Assembly (NCBI RefSeq): GCF_051414135.1
Contig: NZ_JBLKOA010000007.1
Span: 62,001 to 126,000 of the forward strand
DNA from: Halovenus halobia
GTDB taxonomy: Archaea; Halobacteriota; Halobacteria; Halobacteriales; Haloarculaceae
Direction of reading: 5' to 3'
Length of the DNA stretch: 64,000 bases
Shown here piece after piece: positions 33,901-42,479 of the stretch. Below the pieces are notes generated by a model. The model ran no database searches. It was not told the origin of the DNA and saw only the letters and a program-made list of their open reading frames with translations. The position numbers and the translations under genes were made by a program. How positions within the stretch are numbered: the first letter of the stretch is position 1; each line of letters opens with the position of its first letter.

Positions 33901-34544
33901 ACCGCCTCGAAGGCGAGATGGAGGAACTGGAACCGGTCAACATGCTCGCTATCGAGGAGTACGATACTGTCAGCGACGAACTCGACGACCTGCAGGACAA
34001 GCGCAACACGCTCGTCGAGGAAGCCGACGGCATCCGTGAGCGAATCCAGACCTACGAGAACATGAAAAAAGAGACGTTCATGGACTCTTTCGAGGCTATC
34101 GACGAGCAGTTCCAGGATATCTTCGAGCGCCTCTCGGACGGGACCGGTCAACTCCATCTCGAAAACGAGTCTGACCCCTTCGACGGCGGCCTGACGATGA
34201 AGGCCCAGCCGGGCGACAAACCCATCCAGCGACTCAATGCGATGAGCGGCGGAGAGAAATCACTGACTGCGCTGGCGTTCATCTTTGCTATCCAGCGACA
34301 CAACCCTGCACCATTCTACGCACTTGACGAGGTTGACGCCTTCCTCGACGCCGCCAACGCTGAACTCGTCGGCGAGATGGTCGACGAACTTGCGGGCGAC
34401 GCACAGTTCGTCGTCGTCTCCCACCGCTCGGCGATGCTCGACCGCTCCGAGCGCGCCATTGGCGTCACGATGCAGGACAACAACGTCTCCGCAGTGACGG
34501 GTATCGACCTCTCTGACGACCCGGAGGTGCCGGCCGATGACTAA
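30972..34544 (+). CDS. smc: Chromosome segregation ATPase SMC
   Basis: The 1190-residue protein shows the full SMC plan. The N-terminal ATPase half has Walker A GPNGSGKSN (residues 31-39). A first coiled coil runs to about 500, the hinge spans about 520-680 (YGRAVTSILDAGIDGVHGAVAQ, then the GAMTGGSKSGSRYSF segment). A second coiled coil runs to about 1010. The C-terminal half has the ABC signature LNAMSGGEKSLTALAF near 1088 and Walker B YALDEVDAFLD. Length is normal. It forms homodimers that, with ScpA (73 bases downstream), organise and segregate the chromosome. The antisense strand has long open frames, an artefact of the repetitive coiled-coil codons. Confidence 0.97.
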   Translation: MHIKELVLDNFKSFGRKTRIPFYEDFTTVTGPNGSGKSNVIDSILFALGLARTSGIRAEKLTDLIYNPGHQEGGSFEGEREASVEVILDNNDRTLDRNQVVNAAGTDDVGDIDEVSIKRRVKETEENYYSYYYINGRSVNLSDIQDLLAQAGIAPEGYNVVMQGDVTEIINMTPGARREIIDEIAGVAEFDAKKEDALGELETVEDRIEEAQLRIDEKANRLDQLEDERDTALQYQDLREEKETYEGYRRAAELEDKREQQAGIEDEIDDLEETLTERQDTLDKRQGEVMRLEDDLDDLNEEIERKGEDEQLAIKREIEEIKGDISRLQDKIDAAEGRVEDAENERRQAFVKIDRKQETIDDLEGEIRELKVSKSSIAADIQDKEETLESVETEIDEIGEEFEEVKDRLQSKKEQVEAAKSEKNELQREQDRLLDEARRRSKEQDELEAEIEDVEASIPDLEAEIEDLEVELDKAEQNQETIAEVVDDLRAEKRELQNQLDDIEDDLNAAQQEYAELEAKADQSGDSSYGRAVTSILDAGIDGVHGAVAQLGSVSGQYATACETAAGGRLANVVVDDDQIGQRCIEYLKSRNAGRATFLPITDMQNRSLSSPPSQDGVIDFAYNLVDFDPEYAGVFSYVLGDTLVVEDIETARDLMGNYRIVTLDGDLVEKSGAMTGGSKSGSRYSFSGSDGKLERVAAKINDLEDERQSVREEVRDVESRLEDARDREGDANEQVREIESEIEKRESEIESAEQRIDNLEDELEAIETERAEVSERMDELEAAIAEQNETIAEIEEAIDDLEAEVEDSKLPELTAEAESIREDIDDLQTRQDELDAELNELTLEKEYAEEAIEDLHENIEAAQQRKEEAEDDIEEFEKAIAEKEAALEEKEEEVAELEDELADLKAEREDLREELAEANRERDQAQEAVNSVESELSELREERDRLEWEIDELEAKVGEYDPEDIPDHDTVEAEINRLEGEMEELEPVNMLAIEEYDTVSDELDDLQDKRNTLVEEADGIRERIQTYENMKKETFMDSFEAIDEQFQDIFERLSDGTGQLHLENESDPFDGGLTMKAQPGDKPIQRLNAMSGGEKSLTALAFIFAIQRHNPAPFYALDEVDAFLDAANAELVGEMVDELAGDAQFVVVSHRSAMLDRSERAIGVTMQDNNVSAVTGIDLSDDPEVPADD

Positions 34545-34616
34545 GCCCGCCAGAAGACATATTATTCGGGCGTCGGACCGACGAGTAACTGCGCCGAGTC
34601 ACGATGGTGATACCCG

Positions 34617-35525
34617 ATGACTGACGACGAGATTCCCCTCGATATCACTGGCCACGATGACCGCGAGCGCCCGAGTGAGGAGAGCCTGCCGGGTGCTGAC
34701 GGCCAGACAGCAGACTCGGCCGAAGAGCAGGCCGAAGACGAGGACGAAGAGGAAATTGAACCGGTCGAGGTTCTCGTCCAACTCGCGAAAGACGACGAAA
34801 TCGACCCGTGGGATATCGACATCGTGGCCGTGACTGACAAGTTCCTCAACAGACTCGACGAGGCTGACCTGCGGACCTCTGGCCGGGCACTGTTTTACGC
34901 GAGCGTTCTCCTGCGGATGAAAAGCGACGGCATGCTCGAAGACGACGATGACGAACCACAGCAAGAGCCGTGGGAGCAGGCGATGGGCGGTGACGACCGA
35001 ATCGAAGAGCCAGACCCATTTGCCACGCTGGAAGCCGAGATGGACCGTCGACTCGAGCGCAAGCGTGCCCGCGGGACGCCACAGACACTCGACGAACTCG
35101 TCCGGGACCTGCGCGAGGCCGAGCGCGACCAGTGGTGGAAAGAGTCCCGCGAGTACGACACCAGCGACTCTGGCGGGCAACGCCGCCAGCAAACTCAGCA
35201 ACTCGATTATCGCTCCGGTGACCAGTTCCGGATGGACGACGAACCAACTGAAGAGGAAGTGACCGGCAAGACTCACGGCGAGGACATCGACGAGATTATC
35301 GACGACGTCCACGCTGCCGTCCGCGAACAGTACGAGCAAGGCCGGGCGGAGGTACTCTTCCGTGAAGTCGACTCCACTGGGGGGTCACGAGTCAATACGT
35401 ATCTCGGATTGCTCTTTCTCTCACACCGCGGGCAGGTCCGACTCCAGCAGGATGACCTCTTTGGTGACCTGTGGATTCAGGACCCGAATGCGGTGACTGG
35501 CTCCGGCGAAGTGGCCGCCGACTGA
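34617..35525 (+). CDS. scpA: Segregation and condensation protein ScpA (kleisin)
   Basis: A 302-residue kleisin. After a disordered acidic N-terminus the conserved PVEVLVQLAKDDEIDPWDIDIVAVTDKFL (about 43-72) marks the SMC-neck-binding region. The middle is acidic and variable. The C-terminal winged-helix that binds the SMC head covers about 220-295 (DEIIDDVHAAVREQYEQG, FLGLLFLSHRGQVRLQQDDLFGDL-type ending). It bridges the two SMC heads. Immediately downstream of smc, as in most haloarchaea; scpB is not nearby. Confidence 0.92.
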   Translation: MTDDEIPLDITGHDDRERPSEESLPGADGQTADSAEEQAEDEDEEEIEPVEVLVQLAKDDEIDPWDIDIVAVTDKFLNRLDEADLRTSGRALFYASVLLRMKSDGMLEDDDDEPQQEPWEQAMGGDDRIEEPDPFATLEAEMDRRLERKRARGTPQTLDELVRDLREAERDQWWKESREYDTSDSGGQRRQQTQQLDYRSGDQFRMDDEPTEEEVTGKTHGEDIDEIIDDVHAAVREQYEQGRAEVLFREVDSTGGSRVNTYLGLLFLSHRGQVRLQQDDLFGDLWIQDPNAVTGSGEVAAD

Positions 35526-35585
35526 GGCCGGCGCATATTCGTGTAACCATAGTTGCTTTGAGTCTCCCGCCCATATCTATCGCTA

Positions 35586-36539
35586 ATGACAGCGACCGCG
35601 GAGGTGACGCGACGACGGGCCTGGCTGATGGCCGCACGGCCACAGACGCTGCCAGCAGGTGGCGCACCGGTCGTGCTCGGCGTTGCCCTCGCTGCTGCTG
35701 ACGGTGTGTTCGCACCACTGCCAGCCCTCGCGGCGCTCGTCGGTGCCCTGCTCATCCAGATTGGCACCAACTTCGCGAACGATTACTACGACGCAGTCAA
35801 CGGCGCCGACACCGACGACCGCGAAGGATTTACCCGCGTGACTGCCGGTGGTCTCATTGACCCACCAGCAGTCAAACGGGCGATGATTGCCACCTACGTC
35901 CTCGCGGTGGTCGTCGGCCTCTATCTCGTTGCTCTCGGCGGCCTGCCGATTCTCGTCGTTGGCGTGTCGAGCATTGTTGCCGGCCTACTCTACACGGGCG
36001 GTCCCTACCCCTACGGCTACTACGGACTCGGCGATTTGTTCGTCTTCGTCTACTTCGGTCTTGTTGCCGTCGTAGGAACATACTACGTGCAGGCGGTTTC
36101 GGCGCTGGGAGTCGAGCCCTTCGTGACCGGTCTCCCGGCCGGAACAGTCACGCCCGAATCGGTCCTCGTGGGGGCAGCAGCGGGCGCACTCGCGACCTGT
36201 ATTCTGGTGGTGAACAACATCCGCGACAGGGAAACCGACGCCAAAGCTGGAAAGCGAACACTCGCAGTCTTGCTCGGCTACCGGCTCTCCCGTGTCGAGT
36301 TCTGTGGACTGGTTGCCATCGCCTACGCCGTCCCAGTGGTGCTGTGGCTCGGATTCGACTACGCCGCGACGGTGGTGGCACCGCTGGCCTCGGTGCCGAT
36401 TGCGCTTTCGGTGGCACGCGTTGTGCTGACCGAGCGCAACGGCGACGCGCTCAACCCTGCACTCGAACGGACCGGGCAGTTGCTGGCCGTCTACGCAGTG
36501 CTTTTTGGGGCTGGACTGATCGCCCCGGTGGTGGTCTGA
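35586..36539 (+). CDS. menA: 1,4-dihydroxy-2-naphthoate polyprenyltransferase
   Basis: A 317-residue UbiA-superfamily membrane enzyme with eight or nine hydrophobic segments. The two aspartate-rich prenyl-diphosphate motifs are NDYYDAVNGADTDDR (near 62) and NNIRDRETDAKAGKRTLAV (near 210). It attaches the polyprenyl chain to 1,4-dihydroxy-2-naphthoate, giving demethylmenaquinone at the membrane. The identification as MenA and not another UbiA member rests on the directly following menC and menE. The stop codon touches the menC ATG (tgaatg), so the genes are coupled. Confidence 0.93.
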   Translation: MTATAEVTRRRAWLMAARPQTLPAGGAPVVLGVALAAADGVFAPLPALAALVGALLIQIGTNFANDYYDAVNGADTDDREGFTRVTAGGLIDPPAVKRAMIATYVLAVVVGLYLVALGGLPILVVGVSSIVAGLLYTGGPYPYGYYGLGDLFVFVYFGLVAVVGTYYVQAVSALGVEPFVTGLPAGTVTPESVLVGAAAGALATCILVVNNIRDRETDAKAGKRTLAVLLGYRLSRVEFCGLVAIAYAVPVVLWLGFDYAATVVAPLASVPIALSVARVVLTERNGDALNPALERTGQLLAVYAVLFGAGLIAPVVV

Positions 36540-37571
36540 ATGCTCGATATCCAAGAGTTCAGCGTCCGACTCGCTGCGCCGCTGGAGACTGCCCGCGGGA
36601 CGATCGACGCCCGTGAGGGCTTTCTGGTTCGCGTCGAGACTGACCGACTATCCGGCGTTGGAGAGGCGACGCCACTCGTCGGCTGGACAGAATCGTACGA
36701 AGAGTGTCGCGAGGGATTGAACCGAGCGGAATCGATCGCGACCGAACTCGACTGGGGGATTGCACTCCGAAAACTCGAAGCGCCAGCGGCGCGACACGGC
36801 CTCTCGCTCGCGCTCGCCGACGGGAGAGCGAATGCGTCGGAGAAACCGCTGTACCAATCTCTCGCTTCCGAGGAGCGGACTGTTCGCTCGGTGCCGGTCA
36901 ACGCCACGCTCGGCGCAGACGAACCGACGGCACTGGCAAAGCGTGCCCGCGCTGCCGTCGAGGGTGGATATTCCGCGGTGAAAATCAAGGTGGGCACGAA
37001 CGGTGTCGAAGAGGATATCGAACGAATCCGCGCCGTTCGCAACGCTGTCGGCGACGATGTCGAACTTCGGGTCGACGCCAACGGCGCGTGGACCCACGAC
37101 CAGGCCAGCAGGGCCATCGAAGGGCTGGCTGCGCTCGACGTTGCCTACGTCGAACAGCCCCTCCCAACCGCAGAGTTGAGTTCGCACGCCAGCCTCCGTG
37201 GCAACGGCGTCGACATCGCACTGGACGAGTCTCTGGCAACCCACAGCGTTGCCGATATTATTTCAGCCGACGCCGCTGACGTAATCGTTCTCAAGCCGAT
37301 GGTGCTGGGCGGGCCAGACAGAGCTATCGAAGCCGCCCACGCCTGTCGCGAGGCTGGTATCGACCCCGTCGTCTCGACGACTATCGACGCCGTCGTGGCA
37401 CGCGTTGGGGCGGTCCACGTCGCTGCCGCAATTCCAGATGTGCGCGCCTGTGGACTGGCGACTGGTGAACGACTCGCCACTGACCTCGCTCGCGACCCAG
37501 CCCCCGTCACCGATGGCGAAATCACTGTGCCCCAGACCGCAGGTCTCGGAATCGAACAGCCACCGATCTGA
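36540..37571 (+). CDS. menC: o-Succinylbenzoate synthase
   Basis: A 343-residue enolase-superfamily enzyme. The catalytic lysines are in YSAVKIKVG (about 143-150), the metal ligands follow as LRVDANGAW, YVEQPL and IALDESLA, and VIVLKPMVLGG holds the opposite-face Lys. The N-terminal capping domain is IQEFSVRLAAPLETARG. MenC dehydrates SHCHC to o-succinylbenzoate in the menaquinone pathway. The family also contains N-acylamino acid racemases and dipeptide epimerases, but the menA-menE context decides. It starts directly at the menA stop and ends one base before menE. Confidence 0.92.
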   Translation: MLDIQEFSVRLAAPLETARGTIDAREGFLVRVETDRLSGVGEATPLVGWTESYEECREGLNRAESIATELDWGIALRKLEAPAARHGLSLALADGRANASEKPLYQSLASEERTVRSVPVNATLGADEPTALAKRARAAVEGGYSAVKIKVGTNGVEEDIERIRAVRNAVGDDVELRVDANGAWTHDQASRAIEGLAALDVAYVEQPLPTAELSSHASLRGNGVDIALDESLATHSVADIISADAADVIVLKPMVLGGPDRAIEAAHACREAGIDPVVSTTIDAVVARVGAVHVAAAIPDVRACGLATGERLATDLARDPAPVTDGEITVPQTAGLGIEQPPI

Positions 37572-37572
37572 G

Positions 37573-39072
37573 ATGTTCGGGACGGACTTACTCCGGACGC
37601 GAGCAGCAGCGACGCCGGACCGAACCGCGCTCGAACTCGCTGAGAGCACGTGGTCCTACCGTGACCTCGACAGTGCCGTCGACGAGATGGCTGCTTCGCT
37701 TGCTGCTGTCGGACCGGACGACACCGCGCGGGTTGCAGTTGCACTTCCGAGCGGTGTTTCCTTCGTGAGTACAATTCATGCGACGCTGCGGCTTGGGTGG
37801 GAGCTGGTGCCGCTGAATACGCGGCTTTCGGCGTCCGAACTCGCCGACAGGCTCGACCGGCTCACTCCCGATATCGTGCTCTGCGCGTCTGAGACGGAGA
37901 GCCTGATTGCTGAGGCACAGGAGCACCAATCTCACGTCGAGACTGCCGACCATCGCCGCTACACTGTGGAGAAGCCATCACAGCCCGACACTGCGGAACT
38001 CCCGACAGGCTCTCCACCAGCTGACGCAGAGCCCCACGACCCGGCTGAGACGGCGCTGGTGCTGTTTACGTCGGGAACGACCGGTGAGCCCAAGGGTGTC
38101 AGACTCACAGTCCGCAACCTGACAGCGAGCGCGTTCGCGTCGGCACTTCGACTCGGCGTCACGCCCTCGGACCGGTGGCTGTGCTGTCTGCCAATGTACC
38201 ATATGGGCGGGCTGGCACCAGTTATCCGGTCGGCGCTGTACGGAACGACGCTGGTTGTCCAGCCCAAGTTCGACGCGGAACAGACGGCAACAGTGCTCGA
38301 TTCTGCCGGGATTACTGGCGTCTCGCTCGTCCCGACACAACTCACTCGACTGCTGGCCGCTGGCGTGTCAGTGCCGGATCTCAGGACAGTCTTGCTCGGG
38401 GGGGCACCAGCGTCTGCGGAACTCCTCGACAGAGCAGACGAGGCAGAAATTCCCGTCTATCCAACGTACGGCATGACCGAGACGGCTTCACAGATTGCGA
38501 CAGCGCGGCCGGGCGACCACCACAACCACCCTGGCACCGTTGGACAACCGCTGTACGGAACATCTGTCACTGTCCTCGGGAGCGACGGCAAACTCCGCTC
38601 CGCAGGTGAGCGCGGCGAGTTAGTCGTCTCCGGGCCGACGGTCACGCCGGGCTATCTCGACGCTAGCCAGACTGAGGTGGCTTTCTCTGAACACGGGCTG
38701 CATACCGGTGATCTGGGCTACCGCGACGAAGACGGCCGACTATGGGTGGTGGGTCGAGTCGACGATACGATCATCACTGGCGGTGAACTGGTGAGCCCAG
38801 CGACTGTGGGGGACGTCATTCGCTCTGCTCCCGGCGTCGAGGATGTTGCCGTCGTGGGTATTTCTGATGAGGAGTGGGGTGAGCGGGTCGCAGCAGCGCT
38901 CGTGAGTGACCAAACTGACGCCCGAGAACTGATTGAGCGAGTCGAGGACCACTGCCGTGAGCAACTCGCTGGCTATAAAATCCCGCGACAGATGCGGGTT
39001 GTCGATTCGATTCCACGGACCCAGTCGGGGACCATCGACCGCGAGGCTGTCCGGGAGTTGCTGGCTGGCTAG
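37573..39072 (+). CDS. menE: o-Succinylbenzoate-CoA ligase
   Basis: The 499-residue AMP-forming ligase has LFTSGTTGEPKGVRLT (A3, near 165), CCLPMYHMGGL, YGMTETASQIA (A5), GLHTGDLGYRDEDGRLWVVGRVDDTIITGGE (A7/A8) and the catalytic Lys region TQSGTIDREAV near the C-terminus, where the usual Lys position reads Thr-Ile (SGTIDRE). It activates o-succinylbenzoate with CoA. The ATG at 37573 is one base after the menC stop; the open frame starting at 37405 is inside menC and is not used. Its TAG overlaps the convergent PIN gene stop. menF, menD, menB and menH are not in the window. Confidence 0.88.
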   Translation: MFGTDLLRTRAAATPDRTALELAESTWSYRDLDSAVDEMAASLAAVGPDDTARVAVALPSGVSFVSTIHATLRLGWELVPLNTRLSASELADRLDRLTPDIVLCASETESLIAEAQEHQSHVETADHRRYTVEKPSQPDTAELPTGSPPADAEPHDPAETALVLFTSGTTGEPKGVRLTVRNLTASAFASALRLGVTPSDRWLCCLPMYHMGGLAPVIRSALYGTTLVVQPKFDAEQTATVLDSAGITGVSLVPTQLTRLLAAGVSVPDLRTVLLGGAPASAELLDRADEAEIPVYPTYGMTETASQIATARPGDHHNHPGTVGQPLYGTSVTVLGSDGKLRSAGERGELVVSGPTVTPGYLDASQTEVAFSEHGLHTGDLGYRDEDGRLWVVGRVDDTIITGGELVSPATVGDVIRSAPGVEDVAVVGISDEEWGERVAAALVSDQTDARELIERVEDHCREQLAGYKIPRQMRVVDSIPRTQSGTIDREAVRELLAG

Positions 39073-39575
39073 CTGTCGACCTCTCCGATTGCTTGTTCGC
39101 GCAGGCGACCCGTCATCTGGACGCCGTGGTGGTCGGTCCGGCGAATCACGCGCTTGGCCTGTGTCGCCGGGAAGTATTTGCTGTCGACGGCCGCGCGGGT
39201 CGTCACGCCAAATGTACTCGTAACGGTGGCTCCGAGTCCATCCGCGACAGCCCGCAGTCGCCTGTCGTCAGAGACGAAGCCGCTCTCCTCGCCGCGGTCC
39301 CGTGCCGCGAGCAGACCCGCGATGAGTGCCGCGTCACTGGTCTCTGATTCGGTGTCCAGTAACTGTGCCGCGTCGTCGAGAAATTCTCCCACGTCGGGCG
39401 CCGTTTCGACAGCGTTCTCGTCGAGGAATCTGGCGAGATTCGTCGCTGCTGGTTCGACGGTGATCTCGTCGATTACTGCCTGGGGAATCACGAGGTCACC
39501 GTCGAAGACAGCCAGCAGGTCGAGTTCACCGATTTGACCGAGGTCGTACAGTGGGGTCGCGTCAACGAAGATCAT
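39069..39575 (-). CDS. PIN-domain putative RNase toxin
   Basis: A 168-residue protein with a PIN-type layout: MIFVDATPLYDLGQIG (first Asp, residue 5), a central Glu in VIDEITVE, and SDAALIAGLLAARD and GFVSDDRRLRAVADGLGA supplying the remaining acidic residues. It resembles the DUF3368/PIN group paired with UPF0175 antitoxins. PIN toxins cleave RNA, often tRNA or mRNA, unless bound by the partner. It starts one base after the antitoxin stop, as expected for a two-gene module. A housekeeping nuclease role is possible but the pairing argues for toxin-antitoxin. Confidence 0.78.
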   Translation of the reverse strand: MIFVDATPLYDLGQIGELDLLAVFDGDLVIPQAVIDEITVEPAATNLARFLDENAVETAPDVGEFLDDAAQLLDTESETSDAALIAGLLAARDRGEESGFVSDDRRLRAVADGLGATVTSTFGVTTRAAVDSKYFPATQAKRVIRRTDHHGVQMTGRLREQAIGEVDS

Positions 39576-39878
39576 TCACAGGTCCCCCGCACGCTCGGCG
39601 TCGAAACTCAGGTCAGTCTCGTCGAGTTGGGTCGTCAGGCCGCGGTCCTGTGCCAGTTCGAGCCACTCTGCGATGGAGAGGCCAGCCAGCCCTGCTGCCT
39701 CGTTGAGTGAGACATCACCGCTCTGGTAGCGCTCGACTGCGTGTCTGGTCCGCAGTGTCTTGACACCCTCTCTGAGTGCCTGTCGCATTGTCGTACTGCG
39801 GTCCTGTTCGAGCAGTTCTGCAACCGTGTCTAACTCGGCCTTCTCATCGTCGGGAATCCGAACGCTGACAGTTGGCAT
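39576..39878 (-). CDS. UPF0175-type antitoxin
   Basis: A 100-residue protein: an N-terminal ribbon-helix-helix-like segment (PTVSVRIPDDEKAELDTVAELL) and the helix-turn-helix of UPF0175 (YQSGDVSLNEAAGLAGLSIAEW, about 53-74). A C-terminal tail (DETDLSFDAERAGDL) probably wraps the toxin. The ATG at 39878 is chosen because the 30 codons upstream in frame are not conserved-looking and a spacer with AT-rich sequence follows. It is directly followed by the PIN gene. Such antitoxins usually repress their own promoter. Confidence 0.78.
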   Translation of the reverse strand: MPTVSVRIPDDEKAELDTVAELLEQDRSTTMRQALREGVKTLRTRHAVERYQSGDVSLNEAAGLAGLSIAEWLELAQDRGLTTQLDETDLSFDAERAGDL

Positions 39879-39997
39879 GTATACAGGCAACTGCAACGCA
39901 TACACAAATAAGTTCCCGGGGTACCGTCCGTCTGGCCAACAGGTTTCTCCGCGTCCCGAGACGCCCAATTTAAGCCATTGGCCTGCCGAGAGCCGAT

Positions 39998-40837
39998 ATG
40001 ACGAACGTGGCGCAGGCTTTCGTGCCGGGACATATTACTGGATTTTTCACCAGCAATCCGGACCCGGACCCGACGAAAGCTGGCTCGCGCGGTGGGGGGG
40101 TTGCACTGACAGAGGGAGTCACCGTGACAGCGCGGCCAGCGGACGACCCACAGGTTGTGTTAAACGGCGACCAAATCGAGATGGCGGCTGTCGAGCGCGT
40201 CCTCAAGGCACTGGACGCCGGTGCTGCGGTCCGTGGCGTGACTGACCTTCCGCTCGGGTCGGGCTTTGGTGTCTCTGGCGCAATGGCGCTGGGTGCGGCG
40301 CTGTCGGTCAACGAAGTGTTCGACCGACGGCTCTCGGCGAACGAACTCATCACAGTCGCCCACGGTGCCGAGGTGCAAGCTGGAACCGGCCTCGGCGATG
40401 TCGTGGGACAGGCCCGCGGCGGCGTGTCGCTCAGATTGGACCCTGGCGGCCCTCAGGACAACACTATCGACGAAATTCCAGCGCGACGGCGTGTCGAGTA
40501 CCACACTATCGGCGAACTAGAGACCGCGGACGTGTTGGATGGGAACACTGAGCCACTCTCAGAAGCCGGCACAGAGGCCCTGTCGACGGTGGTTGGCGAG
40601 CCGACAATGTCGACGTTCATGCGTGCTTCCCGCAAGTTTTCGCGGGAATCGGCGCTGCTGACCCAGGACGTTCGCGACGTGATACAGGACGTTATCAACG
40701 CTGACGGAACGGCAGCGATGGCGATGCTCGGCAAGACAGTCTTTGCGCTCGACCACGGGCTCTCCGACGCGGGCTACGACCCAGAAGTGACGGCTATCGA
40801 CCCTGGCGGCGCGAGACTGAAAGCTGGTGAATACTGA
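39998..40837 (+). CDS. Pantoate kinase (archaeal GHMP kinase)
   Basis: A 279-residue GHMP-type kinase. It starts AQAFVPGHITGFF, has the phosphate loop DLPLGSGFGVSGAMALGAAL (about 83-102) and AEVQAGTGLGDVVGQARGG. These are hallmarks of archaeal pantoate kinase, which makes 4-phosphopantoate in place of the bacterial PanC route. The next gene encodes the following enzyme of the same pathway, 40 bases downstream, confirming the call. It acts in coenzyme A synthesis in the cytoplasm. Confidence 0.92.
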   Translation: MTNVAQAFVPGHITGFFTSNPDPDPTKAGSRGGGVALTEGVTVTARPADDPQVVLNGDQIEMAAVERVLKALDAGAAVRGVTDLPLGSGFGVSGAMALGAALSVNEVFDRRLSANELITVAHGAEVQAGTGLGDVVGQARGGVSLRLDPGGPQDNTIDEIPARRRVEYHTIGELETADVLDGNTEPLSEAGTEALSTVVGEPTMSTFMRASRKFSRESALLTQDVRDVIQDVINADGTAAMAMLGKTVFALDHGLSDAGYDPEVTAIDPGGARLKAGEY

Positions 40838-40877
40838 GAACCGACGGCTTTTCGAGGCAGAGTGCTGAACTGTGGCT

Positions 40878-41630
40878 ATGAGCGATATCGATATTCCGGA
40901 GAGTCACCCGCGATACGAGTCGTTGCTGACTCGCCACCGAATCGAGGAAGGGGTAGCGGCTGGAATCACCAGCCAGCAGGGACTGATCGCCCAGGGCCGC
41001 GGCGAAGCCTTCGACTATTTGCTTGGCGAGGAAACCATTCCGAGTGCCGACGCCGCTGAACGCGTCGCGGCGGCGTACCTGCTGGCCGCCGACCACCCTG
41101 TGCTCTCCATCAACGGGAATGTCGCGGCGCTGGTCCCCGGCGAGATGGGTGAACTCGCGGCAGCGACAGGGGCTGACATCGAAATTAACCTGTTCAACCG
41201 GACTGACGAGCGGATGGAGACAATTGCTGCACACCTGCGCGACCACGGCATCACCGAGGTCAAAGGCCTGACTGCCGACGGGCGCATTCCGGGCCTAGAC
41301 CACGAACGGGCGAAAGTCGACGCCGATGGGATTGGTGACGCCGACGTTGTGCTCGTTCCGCTGGAGGACGGTGACCGGGCCGAGGCGCTGGGTGAGATGG
41401 ACAAAATCGAACTCGTCATCGACCTGAACCCGCTTTCGCGGTCAGCTCAGTCGGCGACAGTCCCAATCATCGACAACGTCATTCGAGCGGTGCCGAATAT
41501 GACAGCCCACGCTCGCGAGTTGCAGGACGCAAGCGATGACGAACTTGCAGAAATCATCGAGCAATTCGACGCAGATGGGACGCTTGCGGCCGCGGAGGCA
41601 GCAATCAGAGACGGTGACGCAGACCTGTAG
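40878..41630 (+). CDS. 4-phosphopantoate-beta-alanine ligase (phosphopantothenate synthetase)
   Basis: The 250-residue protein has RYESLLTRHRIEEGVAAG, ISPQG-like TSQQGLIAQGRGEAFDYLLGE, SINGNVAALVPGEM, INLFNRTDERM and VIDLNPLSRSAQ, the conserved order of archaeal phosphopantothenate synthetase. It condenses 4-phosphopantoate with beta-alanine using ATP. An in-frame GTG lies six bases upstream (40872), but the ATG at 40878 (MSDIDIPE) matches relatives better. It forms a two-gene CoA operon with pantoate kinase. Confidence 0.92.
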   Translation: MSDIDIPESHPRYESLLTRHRIEEGVAAGITSQQGLIAQGRGEAFDYLLGEETIPSADAAERVAAAYLLAADHPVLSINGNVAALVPGEMGELAAATGADIEINLFNRTDERMETIAAHLRDHGITEVKGLTADGRIPGLDHERAKVDADGIGDADVVLVPLEDGDRAEALGEMDKIELVIDLNPLSRSAQSATVPIIDNVIRAVPNMTAHARELQDASDDELAEIIEQFDADGTLAAAEAAIRDGDADL

Positions 41631-41697
41631 TTAGGGCTGGATTATTTTGTCGGTTGTAAGCGGAGAATTTACACTGGGTGACAACCTTATAGCTGGT

Positions 41698-42339
41698 ATG
41701 GGCCTCAAGGTCGACGTGCGGAAACTAGAAATTTTCAACAAAGTCTCTAAAGAAGGCTCTCGGCAGGTGGCCGACAGTCTCAGCCAGATGTCGGGAATGG
41801 ACGCCGAAATCGAGGTGGCGAAAATCAACGTCCTTCATATGGACGATGTGAAGACGCATCTCGGCGACGAAACAGCCGTTGGTATCTTTGTGGAACTGAC
41901 CGAACCGCCGTACGGCTACGTGCTCTTTCTGCTCGACCCGGCCGACAGCAAGCAACTGGCACAGTCGATGGTGCCCGGGGATACCAGCGCGGAGTCGGGC
42001 TTTTCAGACATGGAACGGTCGGCAATCCAAGAGATTGGCAACATCATGACCTCCGGCTACATCGACGGGTGGGCGAACGTCCTCGATACGACAATCAACA
42101 TGGGGACACCCACCTTTAGCTACGGGCCGAGCCACAAGATTATCGAACAGATGGGTGGCTGGCCGGACGAAGAAATCGTCTTTGTGCTGGATTCACAGAT
42201 CACTACTGCCGAGGCCGACGTCGACCTGACAGTGTACACGTTCCCCCAGGTGCAGGAACTCGTTGAACTCGTCCAGGCGATTGACCTCGACACTGATATT
42301 CAGGAGGACACTGTCGCCGACGAACGGTTCGTCAACTAA
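41698..42339 (+). CDS. cheC: CheC-like chemotaxis phosphatase
   Basis: A 213-residue CheC-family protein. CheC normally has two E-x2-N active sites. Here the second is clear (SAIQEIGNIMTSGYIDGWANVL, about residues 108-130) while the first helix (VSKEGSRQVADSLSQMSGM) lacks the pair. Family members dephosphorylate CheY-P or bind CheD. Haloarchaea carry several CheC paralogues. The ATG at 41698 (MGLKVDVRKLEIF) is preferred to a TTG at 41647, and ccttatagc just upstream is TATA-like. It stands apart from other che genes. Confidence 0.83.
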   Translation: MGLKVDVRKLEIFNKVSKEGSRQVADSLSQMSGMDAEIEVAKINVLHMDDVKTHLGDETAVGIFVELTEPPYGYVLFLLDPADSKQLAQSMVPGDTSAESGFSDMERSAIQEIGNIMTSGYIDGWANVLDTTINMGTPTFSYGPSHKIIEQMGGWPDEEIVFVLDSQITTAEADVDLTVYTFPQVQELVELVQAIDLDTDIQEDTVADERFVN

Positions 42340-42479
42340 CTGTCGACCGGCTCTGTTATTCAGTACTTTCAGCGCTCAACTCCCCGATAGGCAACCTCAC
42401 AGTTGCCCTCGAATCTGTGCACCAGCCTCTGGTGAACTCCCACACCAGCGGTCGCGTCGTCTGGTTCGTGATGGCAAAA

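Noticed and set aside
31098..34157. Long minus-strand frames opposite smc (up to 362 codons)
   Set aside because: Antisense shadows of the coiled-coil codons GAA, GAC and CTC; serine- and leucine-rich composition without motifs.
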